The notes under the pieces are model-generated. The model was not told the origin of the DNA. It did no database searches and saw nothing but the letters and a program-made list of their open reading frames with translations. A DNA stretch of 64,000 nt from an uncultured Opitutia bacterium (GTDB taxonomy: Bacteria > Verrucomicrobiota > Verrucomicrobiia > Opitutales > Opitutaceae): positions 1 through 64,000 of the forward strand of contig CAIJZY010000001.1 in assembly GCA_903825285.1 (NCBI GenBank). Reading direction: 5' to 3'. Of this stretch, positions 43,472 through 52,538 are shown in pieces. The first letter of the stretch is position 1, and the number at the start of each line of letters is the position of its first letter. The position numbers and the translations under genes were made by a program.

Positions 43472-45226
43472 ATGAGTTCCAATACGATCCCCGGCCTGAT
43501 GCCGGCCTCGGTGTTCCGATTCCGCCCCCGCGCACTCGAGCTGCTGCGGCAGCGCTACACGCGGCATGACGCGCTGGTGGACGGCATGGCGGGCATCACC
43601 GTCGGCCTGATCGCGCTCCCGCTCGCCCTCGCGCTGGGCGTCGCGAGCATCCCGACGGGCCTCGCCACGCCCAGCCCGGCGCCGGCCATCGGCATCTTCA
43701 CCGCCATTATCGGCGGCTTCATCGTCTCGCTGCTCGGCGGCAGCCGCGTGCAGATCGCCGGCCCGACCGCGGCGTTCGTCACCGTCGTGCTCTTCGTCAT
43801 CACCAAGCACGGGTTCGACGGCCTCCTGCTCGCGACCCTCATGGCCGGCGTGATCCTCGTCGTGATGGGCCTCACCGGCATGGGGAACCTGATCAAGTAC
43901 ATCCCCTATCCGGTCACCAGCGGCTTCACCACCGGCATCGCCATCGTGCTGATCGTCGGCCAGTCGGTGAGCTTCCTCGGGCTCACCGCCGCCGCGCCCA
44001 CGGAGTTCTTCGACAAGGTCGGGTGGATCCTCACCCACCTGCCGCAGGTGAACATCACCACCCTGCTCATCGGCCTGGGCTCGGCGGTGTTCATTTACTA
44101 TTGGCCCAACGTCCGCGACCGGCTTCACCTCGGCCGCGTGCCCGGGCCGATCGCCGCGATGGTCGTCTCCGCCGTGGTGGTCGCCGTGTTCGGCTGGGAG
44201 CAGTCGCGGGGCGTCGCGACCGTGGGTTCGCAGTTCGGGCCGATGGCCATCCCGCGCGGCCTGCCGCCGATGGTCTGGCCGGAGATCTCGCTCAGCCGCA
44301 TCCGCGACCTGCTCGGGCCCGCCACCACCATCGCCCTGCTCGGCGCGATCGAGTCGCTGCTGTCCGCCGTGGTCGCCGACGGCCTGGCCGACGACCGCCA
44401 TGACTCCAACACCGAGCTGGTCGCCCAGGGCATCGCCAACCTCACCACGCCGTTCTTCGGCGGCCTGCCCGTCACCGGAGCCATCGCCCGCACCTCCGCC
44501 AACGTCAAGGCCGGCGGCCGCAGCCCCGTCGCCGGCATGGTCCACTCGGTCACGCTGCTCCTCATCGTCCTGTTCTTCGCCCCCTTCGCCCGGTACGTGC
44601 CGATGGGCGCCATCGCCGCCGTCCTCATTGTCGTCGCGCTGCGCATGGGCGAATGGCACGAGCTGACCCGCCTGCGCAAGATGCCGGGCAGCGACGCGCT
44701 CGTGCTGCTGACCACCTTCGGCCTCACGGTGGTCTTCGACCTCGTCGTCGCCGTCGAGGTGGGCATGGTCCTCGCCGCCGTTCTCTTCATCCGGCGCATG
44801 GCCGACACGACCGAGATCTCGCAGGTCACGTCGGCCGACGAGCTCGAGACCGCCGAGCAGGTCGCCCACGGCAAGGACATCCCCGAGGGCGTGCTGGTCT
44901 ACCGCATCTTCGGCGCCTTCTTCTTCGGCGCCGCCGAGAAGATGGAGGACGCGCTGCTCCGCGCCGGGAAGCTGCCCAAGGTGCTGATCCTGCGGCTGCA
45001 GCTGGTGCCGGCGATGGACGCCACCGCGCTGAACGCGCTTGAGAGCATCGTTGAGCGCATGCAGAAGGCCGGCGGCACCGTCATCCTCAGCGGCCCGCAC
45101 CGGCAGCCGCTCGAGATGATGGTCAAGGACGGTTTCATCGAGCGCCTCGGACGCCGCAACGTCCGCGCCCACTTTGACGATGCCCTGACCCGCGCGCGGG
45201 AGGTGCTGGCCACCACGGGCAAGTAG
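43472..45226 (+). CDS. SulP family anion transporter with STAS domain
   Basis: 584 residues. About 12 membrane helices (25-425), including the family GIIAGLTVG-like ITVGLIALPLALALGVAS and AGPTAAF, are followed by a cytoplasmic STAS domain (about 450-584). Family members move sulfate, bicarbonate or C4-dicarboxylates. Substrate not determined. It is 64 bases after the hybrid kinase and converges on ruvC across an inverted repeat. Confidence 0.92.
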   Translation: MSSNTIPGLMPASVFRFRPRALELLRQRYTRHDALVDGMAGITVGLIALPLALALGVASIPTGLATPSPAPAIGIFTAIIGGFIVSLLGGSRVQIAGPTAAFVTVVLFVITKHGFDGLLLATLMAGVILVVMGLTGMGNLIKYIPYPVTSGFTTGIAIVLIVGQSVSFLGLTAAAPTEFFDKVGWILTHLPQVNITTLLIGLGSAVFIYYWPNVRDRLHLGRVPGPIAAMVVSAVVVAVFGWEQSRGVATVGSQFGPMAIPRGLPPMVWPEISLSRIRDLLGPATTIALLGAIESLLSAVVADGLADDRHDSNTELVAQGIANLTTPFFGGLPVTGAIARTSANVKAGGRSPVAGMVHSVTLLLIVLFFAPFARYVPMGAIAAVLIVVALRMGEWHELTRLRKMPGSDALVLLTTFGLTVVFDLVVAVEVGMVLAAVLFIRRMADTTEISQVTSADELETAEQVAHGKDIPEGVLVYRIFGAFFFGAAEKMEDALLRAGKLPKVLILRLQLVPAMDATALNALESIVERMQKAGGTVILSGPHRQPLEMMVKDGFIERLGRRNVRAHFDDALTRAREVLATTGK

Positions 45227-45240
45227 GGCGCGGGTAAGGA

Positions 45241-45324
45241 TCAGGTAACAAGTGGCAGGTGTCAGGTAGCGACCGCTGGCCGCATTCTGCCTCCTGCCAC
45301 TGGTCCCTTGTTACTTGTCCCTTC
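45241..45324. repeat. Inverted word repeat containing ruvC stop
   Basis: The left arm has GGTAACAAGTGGCAGGTGTC (45244-45263). The right arm (45287-45324) is the opposite orientation: CTGCCTCCTGCCACTGG then TCCCTTGTTACTTGTCCC. The TTA at 45311-45313 is the ruvC stop, so the last RuvC codons (GRDK) are encoded by the arm. Confidence 0.7.
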
Positions 45325-45907
45325 CTTCCGCGCCGCGCCACGTGAAGGCATGGCAGAGGGCCACGCCGGCGGCGTCGGCCTCGTCGGACGCCAGCGGCCG
45401 GCCGTGGCCGAGCAGCGCCATCACGGTCCGCGCCATCTGGTCCTTGCTGGCGCCACCCGCGCCGACCACCGCCTGCTTCACGCGCATGGGCGGATACTCG
45501 AACACCGGCCGGTCGTGCAGCGCGACCGCGGCGATCGCCGCGCCGCGGGCGGCGCCGAGGATCTGGGCGGTCTGGAAATTCTGCACGTAGATCGTCTGCT
45601 CCAGCGCCACATGGCGGACGTCGTGGCCGGCCACGAAGGCCGTCACCGCCCGGTGGATCTCCGCCAGCGCCGCTGACATCGGCACCTTCGCCGGCACCTT
45701 CACGGTCTGCGCGCGCAGCAGCAGCGGCGTTCGCCCGGGCGTGAACTCCAGCAGTGCCAGGCCGGTCCCGCGCAGCGAGGGGTCGATCCCCAGCACGCGG
45801 CCGGCGAACGGCGGGCGCTGCAGCGAGACCACGGCCGCGGAGCGCGCCGGGACCGCCCGGCCCTCGAGCTTCGCCTTCCACATCTCCCGGACCGTCATGC
45901 GCGCCAT
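45311..45907 (-). CDS. ruvC: Crossover junction endodeoxyribonuclease RuvC
   Basis: 198 residues from ATG 45907. Resolves Holliday junctions in recombination with RuvAB. The catalytic acids are visible: D42 (LGIDPSLRGTG), E103 (ALEQTIY) and D175/D178 (SDEADAAG). About 36 residues precede the usual family start, so a shorter protein is possible (second Met at 45898 or M9). Its last four codons come from the repeat arm at 45287-45324. Confidence 0.9.
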   Translation of the reverse strand: MARMTVREMWKAKLEGRAVPARSAAVVSLQRPPFAGRVLGIDPSLRGTGLALLEFTPGRTPLLLRAQTVKVPAKVPMSAALAEIHRAVTAFVAGHDVRHVALEQTIYVQNFQTAQILGAARGAAIAAVALHDRPVFEYPPMRVKQAVVGAGGASKDQMARTVMALLGHGRPLASDEADAAGVALCHAFTWRGAEGRDK

Positions 45908-46007
45908 GTCGTCATGCTGAAGGGGAATCGGCCGAAAGTGAAAGGGCGAAAGTGCGGGCGCCGACCGCCAAGATCGCGAAGTCCAATCCCCGATGATTTT
46001 GCCACGC

Positions 46008-46071
46008 AGGTGGGAGCGAGCTTGCTCGCGACTTGACCCGTTCGGTCGCGAGCAAGCTCGCTCCCACACCT
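46008..46071. repeat. REP-like palindrome, GTGGGAGCGAGCTTGCTCGC type
   Basis: Bases 46011-46032 and 46045-46066 are perfect 22-bp inverted arms with a 12-base loop (TTGACCCGTTCG). Flanking bases extend the pairing loosely. The arm itself contains the palindromic GCGAGCTTGCTCGC. The sequence closely resembles REP elements I know from Pseudomonas. Confidence 0.85.
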
Positions 46072-46112
46072 GATCTCGTCCGCTTCGTGTCCTTCGTGGT
46101 AACAACCACCCG

Positions 46113-46850
46113 TCACAGCAGCAGCTTCATCCCGGCGAGCGCCGCGAGGGCGAGGGCGAGCTGCTCGAAGAGCTTCTGGTCGAGGTGCGCGAGCAGGCGC
46201 CGGCCGAGCAGCGCCCCCGCGATCACCGCCGGGGCCAGGACCAGGTTGAGCCCGAGGCTGGAGGCGTTGACCAGCCCGAGGTGCGCCATGAACGGCACCT
46301 TGAAGAGGTTCAGCAGGAGGAAGAACATCGCGCCGGTGCCCATGTACTCCATCTTCGGCAGGCGCATCGCGATGAGGTAGATCGCCATCAGCGGCCCCGC
46401 CGCGTTGGCCACCAGGGTCGTGAAGCCCGCGAGCACGCCGATCGTCGGTGCGAACCAGATCGGGTGCGCCTCGCCCTCGGCCGCCGGCCGGCGCCGCCGC
46501 CAGAGGTGCATGGCCAGCATGCCGAGGATGATGACCGCGATCAGCACGCTCGCCTGCCGGTCGTTGACCCGGCCGAGCGCGCAATAGCCCGCCACGACGC
46601 CCGCCGCCGTCCACGGGAACAGCCGCCAGAGGTGCGACCACACCGCATGCTGCCGGTACGACGCCACGGCCACCACGTCGGCCATCACCAGCATCGGCAG
46701 CACCACGCCGCTCGCCTGCCGCGCCGGCAGGAGGTTCGCGAAGATCACCACCGCCAGCATGGCGACGCCGTTGATGCCCGTCTTGGACAGCCCGATCGCC
46801 AGTGCGCCGACGGCCGCCAGCGCCCATTGCCATGGCTCGAGGTGGGTCAC
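46113..46850 (-). CDS. TauE/SafE (TSUP) family membrane permease
   Basis: 245 residues, about 8 hydrophobic helices. [18 protein letters not shown] near the start is the family signature, and [20 protein letters not shown] is the repeat in the second half. Members export sulfite, sulfoacetate or other organic anions. The ATG overlaps the recF stop (46847-46850), so it is coupled to recF without an obvious functional link. Confidence 0.9.
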   Translation of the reverse strand: MTHLEPWQWALAAVGALAIGLSKTGINGVAMLAVVIFANLLPARQASGVVLPMLVMADVVAVASYRQHAVWSHLWRLFPWTAAGVVAGYCALGRVNDRQASVLIAVIILGMLAMHLWRRRRPAAEGEAHPIWFAPTIGVLAGFTTLVANAAGPLMAIYLIAMRLPKMEYMGTGAMFFLLLNLFKVPFMAHLGLVNASSLGLNLVLAPAVIAGALLGRRLLAHLDQKLFEQLALALAALAGMKLLL

Positions 46851-47932
46851 GCGGCCGGTCCCTCCGTGAAGGTGCCGTCGGCCACGGTGAACACCTGCCA
46901 GTCGCCGCGGGCCACGTCGGGCAGGCTCGTGCCGGTGGCGATGATCTGCGCCTCCGGGTCCACCGCCGCCCAGAACCGGCGCCGGCGCTCCGGGTCCAGC
47001 TCGCCGAGCACGTCATCCGCCAGCAGGACCGGCCGGATGCCGCTGCGCGCGTGGAACCACGCCGCCTGCGCCAGCCGCAGCGCCAGCACGAGCGAGCGCT
47101 GCTGGCCCTCGGACGCGAAGTCCTTCGCCGCGGTGCCGCGGACGTGAAACTGGAAATCGTCCCGGTGCGGGCCGGTCAGCGTCGTGCGGAACTGGAGATC
47201 GCGGGCGCGCCCCGACTCGAGCCGCGCCAGCAGGGCCTCGGCGGACGCCTCCGCGCAGTTCGGCTCGTAGGTGATGGCCGCGGGCTCGGCGGAGTCGCAC
47301 ACCTGCGCGTAGGCCTGCGCCAGCGAGGCCGCGAGCTCGCGCACCGCGGCCGTCCGCCGCGCGACCAGCTCCGCCGCCGCCGGCGCCAGCAGCTGCTCGA
47401 AGGCCGAGAGTTGTCCGTCGGCGGCCCGGCCCGAGCGCAGCAGCGCGTTGCGCTCGGCCAGCGCGCGGGCGTAGGTCTGCAGCACGCGCAGATACCCCGC
47501 GTCCATCGCCGCCAGCGTGAGGTCGAGCCACCGCCGCCGCGCCGCCGGCGCGCCGCGCACCAGCAGCAGGTCCTGCGAGGAGAAGACCACCGTCGGGAAT
47601 TTTCCCAGGTGATCCGCCAGCCGCGTCACGCGCGCCTGGTCGCACCACAGCTCCTTGCCGTCGCGGCGCAGCTTCACCGTCACCTGCGTCGCGCCCTGCC
47701 GCTCATGGTCCAGGTCGGCCGCGATGGCCGCGACGTTCTGCCCGTGGCCGATGAGCGGCTTGGGATCGGCGGCCCGGAACGACCGCAGCGCGGTGAGGAA
47801 CCCCGCCGCCTCCAGCAGGTTGGTCTTCCCCTGCCCGTTCGCGCCGACCAGGTACTGCTGCCGCCCCGCCAGCTCGAGCGTGGCGAAGCCCACATTCCGG
47901 AAGTGCCGCAGCGTGATTTTCCGAAGGCGCAT
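46847..47932 (-). CDS. recF: DNA replication and repair protein RecF
   Basis: 361 residues. SMC-like ATPase that loads RecA at gaps with RecO/RecR. Walker A is GANGQGKTN (30-38), the signature [16 protein letters not shown] lies near residue 280 and Walker B is [13 protein letters not shown]. Usual length. It is not next to dnaA, dnaN or gyrB, unlike the common arrangement. Its start is 4 bases from the ATTTACG repeat arm. Confidence 0.95.
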   Translation of the reverse strand: MRLRKITLRHFRNVGFATLELAGRQQYLVGANGQGKTNLLEAAGFLTALRSFRAADPKPLIGHGQNVAAIAADLDHERQGATQVTVKLRRDGKELWCDQARVTRLADHLGKFPTVVFSSQDLLLVRGAPAARRRWLDLTLAAMDAGYLRVLQTYARALAERNALLRSGRAADGQLSAFEQLLAPAAAELVARRTAAVRELAASLAQAYAQVCDSAEPAAITYEPNCAEASAEALLARLESGRARDLQFRTTLTGPHRDDFQFHVRGTAAKDFASEGQQRSLVLALRLAQAAWFHARSGIRPVLLADDVLGELDPERRRRFWAAVDPEAQIIATGTSLPDVARGDWQVFTVADGTFTEGPAA

Positions 47933-47935
47933 GGG

Positions 47936-48108
47936 GATTTACGATTTACGAGTTACGATTGGGCGGACGCAAGCGTGGGGCAGGATCTGGTTACATGCCG
48001 CCCCAACAGCATCGGCCAAGTCGCGCACTGCATAGCCGACTGCAAACCCACCCCGCCACAAGCGCAGTTCTCCCAAATCGTAAATCGTACCTCGTAAATC
48101 GTAAATCT
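47936..48108. repeat. Inverted word repeat, ATTTACG/CGTAAAT family
   Basis: The left arm (47936-47960) has GATTTACGATTTACGAG and TTACGATT. The right arm (48075-48107) is the reverse: AAATCGTAAATCGTACC then TCGTAAATCGTAAATC. It fills nearly all the divergent spacer between recF and the gmhA-like gene. The centre of about 110 bases is GC-rich and unexplained. Confidence 0.75.
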
Positions 48109-48161
48109 CCCATGGTGGTTCAGCTTGTCCCCAACTGCTCCGTCCCCTATCACCCTCGGCA

Positions 48162-48719
48162 ATGACCTTTGAAGCCTCGCTTGCCGAATCCGTCCGCACC
48201 CTGCAGGCGCTGTCCACGATCCGCCCGGCCATCGACCAGGCCGGCCAGATGATCGTCGAGACGCTGAAGCACGACAAGAAGCTCCTCGTCTGCGGCAACG
48301 GCGGCAGCGCGGCCGAGGCGGCGCATTTCTCGACCGAGCTGGTGGGGCGCTACCAGAAGAACCGCGCGTCGCTGCCGGCGATCGCGCTCTCGGCCGACGG
48401 CTCGCTCGTCACCTGCATCGGGAACGACTACGGCTACGACCAGGTGTTCTCGCGCCAGATCACCGGCCTCGCCCACCCGGGCGACCTGGTGGTGGTCCTC
48501 ACGTCCAGCGGCAACTCCGCCAACATCGTGGCGGCGCTGCGCGAGGCGAACAACCTCGGCCTGCGCAGCCTCGCCTTCCTCGGCCGCGGCGGCGGCAAGG
48601 CCAAGGGCCTCGCCACATGCGAGCTGATCATCCCCGGCCACAGCGGCGCCTCCGCCCAGGAGGCCCACCTGTTCCTCATCCACCACTTCTGCGAGCTCGT
48701 GGACGAGGCCTTCGCGTAG
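48162..48719 (+). CDS. gmhA: Sedoheptulose 7-phosphate isomerase-like SIS protein (GmhA family)
   Basis: 185 residues, single SIS domain (about 35-175). LLVCGNGGSAAEAAHFSTEL and VLTSSGNSANIV are the phosphosugar-binding loops and HLFLIHHFCELVD the C-terminal helix of the GmhA type. The enzyme makes D-glycero-D-manno-heptose 7-phosphate for lipopolysaccharide core or similar glycans. DiaA-like roles are possible but the Cys/His pattern fits GmhA. A hairpin directly follows the stop. Confidence 0.85.
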   Translation: MTFEASLAESVRTLQALSTIRPAIDQAGQMIVETLKHDKKLLVCGNGGSAAEAAHFSTELVGRYQKNRASLPAIALSADGSLVTCIGNDYGYDQVFSRQITGLAHPGDLVVVLTSSGNSANIVAALREANNLGLRSLAFLGRGGGKAKGLATCELIIPGHSGASAQEAHLFLIHHFCELVDEAFA

Positions 48720-48739
48720 GCCGGCGCGGCGCGCCGGCC
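48719..48739. terminator. Perfect hairpin at gmhA stop
   Basis: GGCCGGCGC (48719-48727) and GCGCCGGCC (48731-48739) form a perfect 9-bp stem with a 3-base loop, starting at the last base of the stop codon. No T tract. Confidence 0.4.
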
Positions 48740-48740
48740 G

Positions 48741-48893
48741 CAGCGAGCAGCGGGTAGCGAGTGGCGCGCATCTGGCTCACTCGGTCCTGAGTGGCAAAGA
48801 TACCGGTACGCCCAATGGCGCGATCCCTGATTCTCCCAAGTGTCACCCAAGCTGGATCCATGCTCGCTACGCGCTGCCCACTACTCGCTACGC
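48741..48893. repeat. Inverted word repeat, GCGAGTAGCGAG family
   Basis: The left arm (48741-48767) reads AGCGAGCAGCGGGTAGCGAG then TGGCGCG. The right arm (48862-48893) is the reverse: GCTCGCTACGCGCTGCCC then ACTACTCGCTACGCC. The centre is about 95 bases. It occupies most of the spacer between gmhA and the cyclophilin gene. Confidence 0.7.
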
Positions 48894-48951
48894 CCCGCCG
48901 CCGCCGCTTTTCCTTGCCGAGCGGCGAAGGCTTAGGTTCGCTGCGCGCCTC

Positions 48952-49470
48952 ATGAGCACTCCCGCCCCCGTTGAACACGCCCTGATCAAGACCTCCTACG
49001 GTGAGATGACGATCGCCTTCTGGCCCGACGTCGCGCCCAAGACCGTCGAGAACTTCAAGCAGCTCGCGAACGCCAAGTTTTACGACGGCACCGCGTTCCA
49101 CCGCATCATCAAGGGCTTCATGATCCAGGGCGGCTGCCCCAACACCCGCAAGGGCGAGACCGGCATGCCCGGCACCGGCGGCCCCGGCCACAAGGTGAAG
49201 GCCGAGTTCAACGCGAAGTCCCATGTCCGCGGCGTGATCTCGATGGCGCGTTCCTCGCATCCCGACTCCGCCGGCAGCCAGTTCTTCATCTGCCACGGCG
49301 ACGCCAAGTTCCTCGACCGCCAGTACACCGCCTTCGGCCAGTTGGTGAAGGGCGACGACGTCCTCGAGCGCATCGCCACGGTGCCCACGACCGGCGGCGG
49401 CGGCGGCGAGAAGAGCACCCCGATCGACCGCATCGAGGTGGAGAGCATCACCATCGTCCCGGCCAGCTAA
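48952..49470 (+). CDS. Peptidyl-prolyl cis-trans isomerase, cyclophilin type
   Basis: 172 residues, no signal peptide, so cytoplasmic. The active-site stretch FHRIIKGFMIQGG (about 45-57) carries the catalytic Arg, and the GSQFFI motif follows near residue 103. Catalyses proline isomerisation in protein folding (PpiB-like). Converges with the next gene, the two reading frames overlapping by 4 bases at their stops (49467-49470). Confidence 0.94.
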   Translation: MSTPAPVEHALIKTSYGEMTIAFWPDVAPKTVENFKQLANAKFYDGTAFHRIIKGFMIQGGCPNTRKGETGMPGTGGPGHKVKAEFNAKSHVRGVISMARSSHPDSAGSQFFICHGDAKFLDRQYTAFGQLVKGDDVLERIATVPTTGGGGGEKSTPIDRIEVESITIVPAS

Positions 49471-51248
49471 GGCGCCGCTTTCGCCGCCTGCGCCTTCGCC
49501 GCTGCGATCTGGTCCGACAGCGCCTTGAGCTGGGCGCGGATCGGGGCCGGCGGATTGTCCTGGAGGGTCTGGTCGATGAGGGCCGCGGCCGAGCCATAGC
49601 GTTTCCGGCCAATCTCCGCCTGGATGTTACGCAGCGTCTCGATGCCTTGCTCGATGTCCTGCAGCGCCGCGAGATCACTCGGGGACAGCGATTCGCGCGG
49701 GATCTTGGCCAGTGCCTCGCTCGCCTGATCCAGCTGGCCGCTTTCGTATAATTGCTGGAGCCGCCGGCGGCTGTCGCTCCCATGCGCCCGGAGCTCGAGC
49801 TGATGAACCCAGATCTCAAGGTTGGGGGACAGGGTCTTGGAGTTCTGGCGGATTTTTTCCAGGCAGGCCCGGGCCCCGTCCTGGTCGCCGTGCCTTAGCA
49901 TCAATGCAACCCAGCCCAGTTCCGCGGTGACACCGCTGGGAAAGAGCAGGCGGCCGCGCTTCACCACCTCCTCGTCGCCGGCGGTCACATCGCGCAGCGC
50001 CCCGATCAGCCCAGCATAGCATTCGTAACTCGGATAGTAATAGGGATTCAGCCGCATCAGCTCCTGCAGGGCATCCGCGCTCCGGCGGGCCAAGGTGGTA
50101 TCCGCGCCGTCCGCCACGTCCACTCCGAGCACCGGTCGACTCATGGCGATGTCCCGGTAGCCATGCGCGATGTACCAGCGTGACCCGGCGGCAACCGCCC
50201 GCTGGAAGGCATTCTCCGCGTCCGGCATGTTGCCCTGCGTCAGGGCGAGAAAGCCCTCGGCCTCATGGAGCATGACCGGATTGGCCGCGAGGGAACCCGC
50301 GCGATCCAGGTGACTCTGGGCCTGGATGGCGGATCCCGCCACTGCCCCCATGTAGCCCATCACCACCTCCACCTCCGCCTCGGACACGGTTTCCGTCTGG
50401 ATCTTCGCCACGGTCTCCGCCGTGAGCGTCACGGTTTCACCCCGGTAGCTATCCTCCTTGAGGTACTTCGCCACGCGATGACCCAGTGCCTCCAGCCCCT
50501 CGGGAAACGCCGCGGCGATGGCCTCGTCATGCGTGTGACCAGACTCCCAGGTCGTGATGAAGCGCAGCAGCGCCGGCCGGTTCGCGCCATTGTCGCCCCA
50601 CAGGAGAAAATGCACCAGGACCCAGTCTTCCGCGTAGTCCGAGGACGCGAAACTGCTGTGGTGCAGCAGCTGGTCGAGGGGTTGCACGAGCTTTCCATCC
50701 AGCACGTCCAAATTCACCTTGGAGCGACGGCCCAGCTCCACCTGGGAACCATGCGCCACCCCCTCGACGCAAATCTGCTGCAGGCCGGTGGCCAGCCAGA
50801 TGGGCAGCGTGCGGGGAAAAGTCTGCGCACCCCAGAGCCCCGCCTGCAGCAGGAAGGACGCCTCCGCCAGGTTGGCCCGCGTCGGGTTCATCGCACAGAA
50901 GGTCCGGCCAAACTTGTCGCAGTTCTGCGCGGCCATGTAGTACGTGATGACAGCCCGCCCGAGCTTCTTGGCTTCTGGCGGCAGGAAGAATTCCTCAAAC
51001 GCGGCCTGGTCCGGAAACACCACCCCGATCATCGGGTCGAGCGCCCGCTCGTCGGCGGGACCCAGCCCATTCACAAGCGCCCGAAAGGCCTCCACCTTGA
51101 TCAGCCACTCGTGGGCCGTGGTCGCCGAGCCGGCGGTGTAAACGGCCACGTGCGGGGTGGCGACTTTCGTCCAGCCGGGCGACTGGGCGGACAGGGGAAG
51201 CACGGCGGCCAGCAGAACCGCGCCGAAGCCGAGGAGCGAACGTTTCAT
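49467..51248 (-). CDS. Secreted protein with peptidase-MA-like and TPR-like regions
   Basis: 593 residues from ATG 51248 (a second ATG precedes it). The signal peptide KRSLLGFGAVLLAAVLPLSA is clear. The N-terminal half resembles DUF1570/peptidase-MA proteins: a VAVYTAGS start, an YYMAAQN middle and LPIWLATGLQQI, where the family usually has AWLxEGLAE. I do not see an HExxH zinc motif, so it may be inactive. The second half (about 300-590) is helical with TPR-like Ala/Leu spacing. Role unknown. Confidence 0.7.
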   Translation of the reverse strand: MKRSLLGFGAVLLAAVLPLSAQSPGWTKVATPHVAVYTAGSATTAHEWLIKVEAFRALVNGLGPADERALDPMIGVVFPDQAAFEEFFLPPEAKKLGRAVITYYMAAQNCDKFGRTFCAMNPTRANLAEASFLLQAGLWGAQTFPRTLPIWLATGLQQICVEGVAHGSQVELGRRSKVNLDVLDGKLVQPLDQLLHHSSFASSDYAEDWVLVHFLLWGDNGANRPALLRFITTWESGHTHDEAIAAAFPEGLEALGHRVAKYLKEDSYRGETVTLTAETVAKIQTETVSEAEVEVVMGYMGAVAGSAIQAQSHLDRAGSLAANPVMLHEAEGFLALTQGNMPDAENAFQRAVAAGSRWYIAHGYRDIAMSRPVLGVDVADGADTTLARRSADALQELMRLNPYYYPSYECYAGLIGALRDVTAGDEEVVKRGRLLFPSGVTAELGWVALMLRHGDQDGARACLEKIRQNSKTLSPNLEIWVHQLELRAHGSDSRRRLQQLYESGQLDQASEALAKIPRESLSPSDLAALQDIEQGIETLRNIQAEIGRKRYGSAAALIDQTLQDNPPAPIRAQLKALSDQIAAAKAQAAKAAP

Positions 51249-51393
51249 CATGGGGTGGGATGTCTCGTTGGTGGATACTAAGCTACTAAGGCCTTCCTGC
51301 CCAAAACAATCCTGAATCGCGCCTCAGCCCGGCGCCAAGACAAAGCTCGAAATCCGCCCCCGGCTGGCATCGGATTCCGTCCCCTCCCTCGCC

Positions 51394-51888
51394 GTGCCGA
51401 AGCTCCTCCATCTCCAGGTCGCCTGTGCCGAAAACCGCGTCATCGGCCGGGACCAGCGCCTGCCCTGGAGCATTCCGGAGGACCTGGCGTTTTTCCACGC
51501 GCAGACCGCCGGGCAGGTGGTCGTGCTCGGCCGGATCTGCTTCACGCACTGGCCACGCGCGGCCCTCGACGGCCGGCGCCCGGTCGTGATCACGCGCCAG
51601 GCCGACCTTGCCGCCCCGGGCGTGCAGGTGGCCCCTTCCCTGCCCGCCGCGCTCGCGATTGCCGAGACGCTGCCGGGCGAGATCCACATCTGCGGCGGCG
51701 AGCGCATCTACGCCGAGACCCTCGCCCTCGAACGGCCCATGCGGCTGCACCTCACGCTCGTGCACGCCGACATCCCGGGCGACACGCATTTCCCCGAGTG
51801 GCGCCACCTCGCCTGGCGCGAGCTGGACCGCCGCGACCGCGCCGACGCGAACTACCGCTACACCTTCTTCACGCTGGAGAGACCGTAG
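51394..51888 (+). CDS. folA: Dihydrofolate reductase
   Basis: 164 residues. Reduces dihydrofolate with NADPH for one-carbon metabolism. The VACAENRVIGRDQRLPW start, the ED that supplies the active-site acid (SIPEDLAFF), VVVLGRICF and the ICGGERIYAE nucleotide-binding segment match DHFR. Length is typical. Its stop is followed at once by a repeat arm. Confidence 0.93.
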   Translation: MPKLLHLQVACAENRVIGRDQRLPWSIPEDLAFFHAQTAGQVVVLGRICFTHWPRAALDGRRPVVITRQADLAAPGVQVAPSLPAALAIAETLPGEIHICGGERIYAETLALERPMRLHLTLVHADIPGDTHFPEWRHLAWRELDRRDRADANYRYTFFTLERP

Positions 51889-51889
51889 T

Positions 51890-52000
51890 TTGGAAATTCG
51901 AGGAAATCGCCTGCGAACCTAGGTCAATTCTTCAAATCCTGGCAGATTGGGTCTGGCTGGTGCTGCTCTCGGAATTCGTGCTTCAGCCTTGGTGCTTCCT
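51890..52000. repeat. Inverted word repeat, TTCGTGCTTCA family, at gamma-CA stop
   Basis: The left arm (51890-51909) has GGAAATTCGAGG; the right arm (51966-52000) has CTCGGAATTCGTGCTTCA then TTGGTGCTTCC. The TCA at 51983-51985 is the stop codon of the gene that follows on the minus strand. Confidence 0.6.
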
Positions 52001-52522
52001 CTGCAGCTCCGCGTGCGCCTTCGCCGTCGCCACATACTTCTCGGCCCACACGCGCAGGCCGGCGATCTCCTCGGGCTTGAGCGGACGCACCACCTTGGCC
52101 GGCGTGCCGAGGACCATCGAGCCGGGCGGGCACTCGAAGCGCTGCGGCACCAATGTGTTCGCGCCCACGATGCTCTGCGCCCCGATCTTCGCGCCGTCGA
52201 GGACCGTCGCGCCCATCCCGATCAGGCACTCGTCGCCGATCGTGCAAGCATGGACAATCGCCGCATGGCCGATCGTGCACCACTTCCCGATGTAGGCGCC
52301 GTAGTCGTCGGCCAGGTGGACGATCGCGTTGTCCTGGATGTTCGTGCCCTCGCCCACCCGGATCTCGTGGATGTCGCCCCGCAGCACGGCGCCGTAGAAC
52401 ACGCTGGTCTGCGGGCCGAGCACGACGTCGCCCTGCACCGTCGCGTTCGCCGCAATGAAGAGCGCGCCGGCCGTGTCGGGCGTCCGGGACAGGTGGCGGG
52501 ACAGGCGTTCTTCAATTGTCAT
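51983..52522 (-). CDS. Gamma-carbonic anhydrase-like hexapeptide-repeat protein
   Basis: 179 residues forming a left-handed beta helix. The three zinc-binding histidines of gamma-carbonic anhydrases are all present: H69 (IVHL), H86 (IGHAA) and H91 (IVHAC). The C-terminal helix (EIAGLRVWAEKYVATAKAH) closes the trimer. May hydrate carbon dioxide, but many YrdA-like relatives have no proven activity. The stop lies in a repeat arm. Confidence 0.88.
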   Translation of the reverse strand: MTIEERLSRHLSRTPDTAGALFIAANATVQGDVVLGPQTSVFYGAVLRGDIHEIRVGEGTNIQDNAIVHLADDYGAYIGKWCTIGHAAIVHACTIGDECLIGMGATVLDGAKIGAQSIVGANTLVPQRFECPPGSMVLGTPAKVVRPLKPEEIAGLRVWAEKYVATAKAHAELQRKHQG

Positions 52523-52538
52523 GTCTTACTCCTAAGGG

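Noticed and set aside
46008-46071. The large palindrome as an intrinsic terminator
   Set aside because: No T tract on either side and it lies between two same-strand genes; it matches REP elements better.
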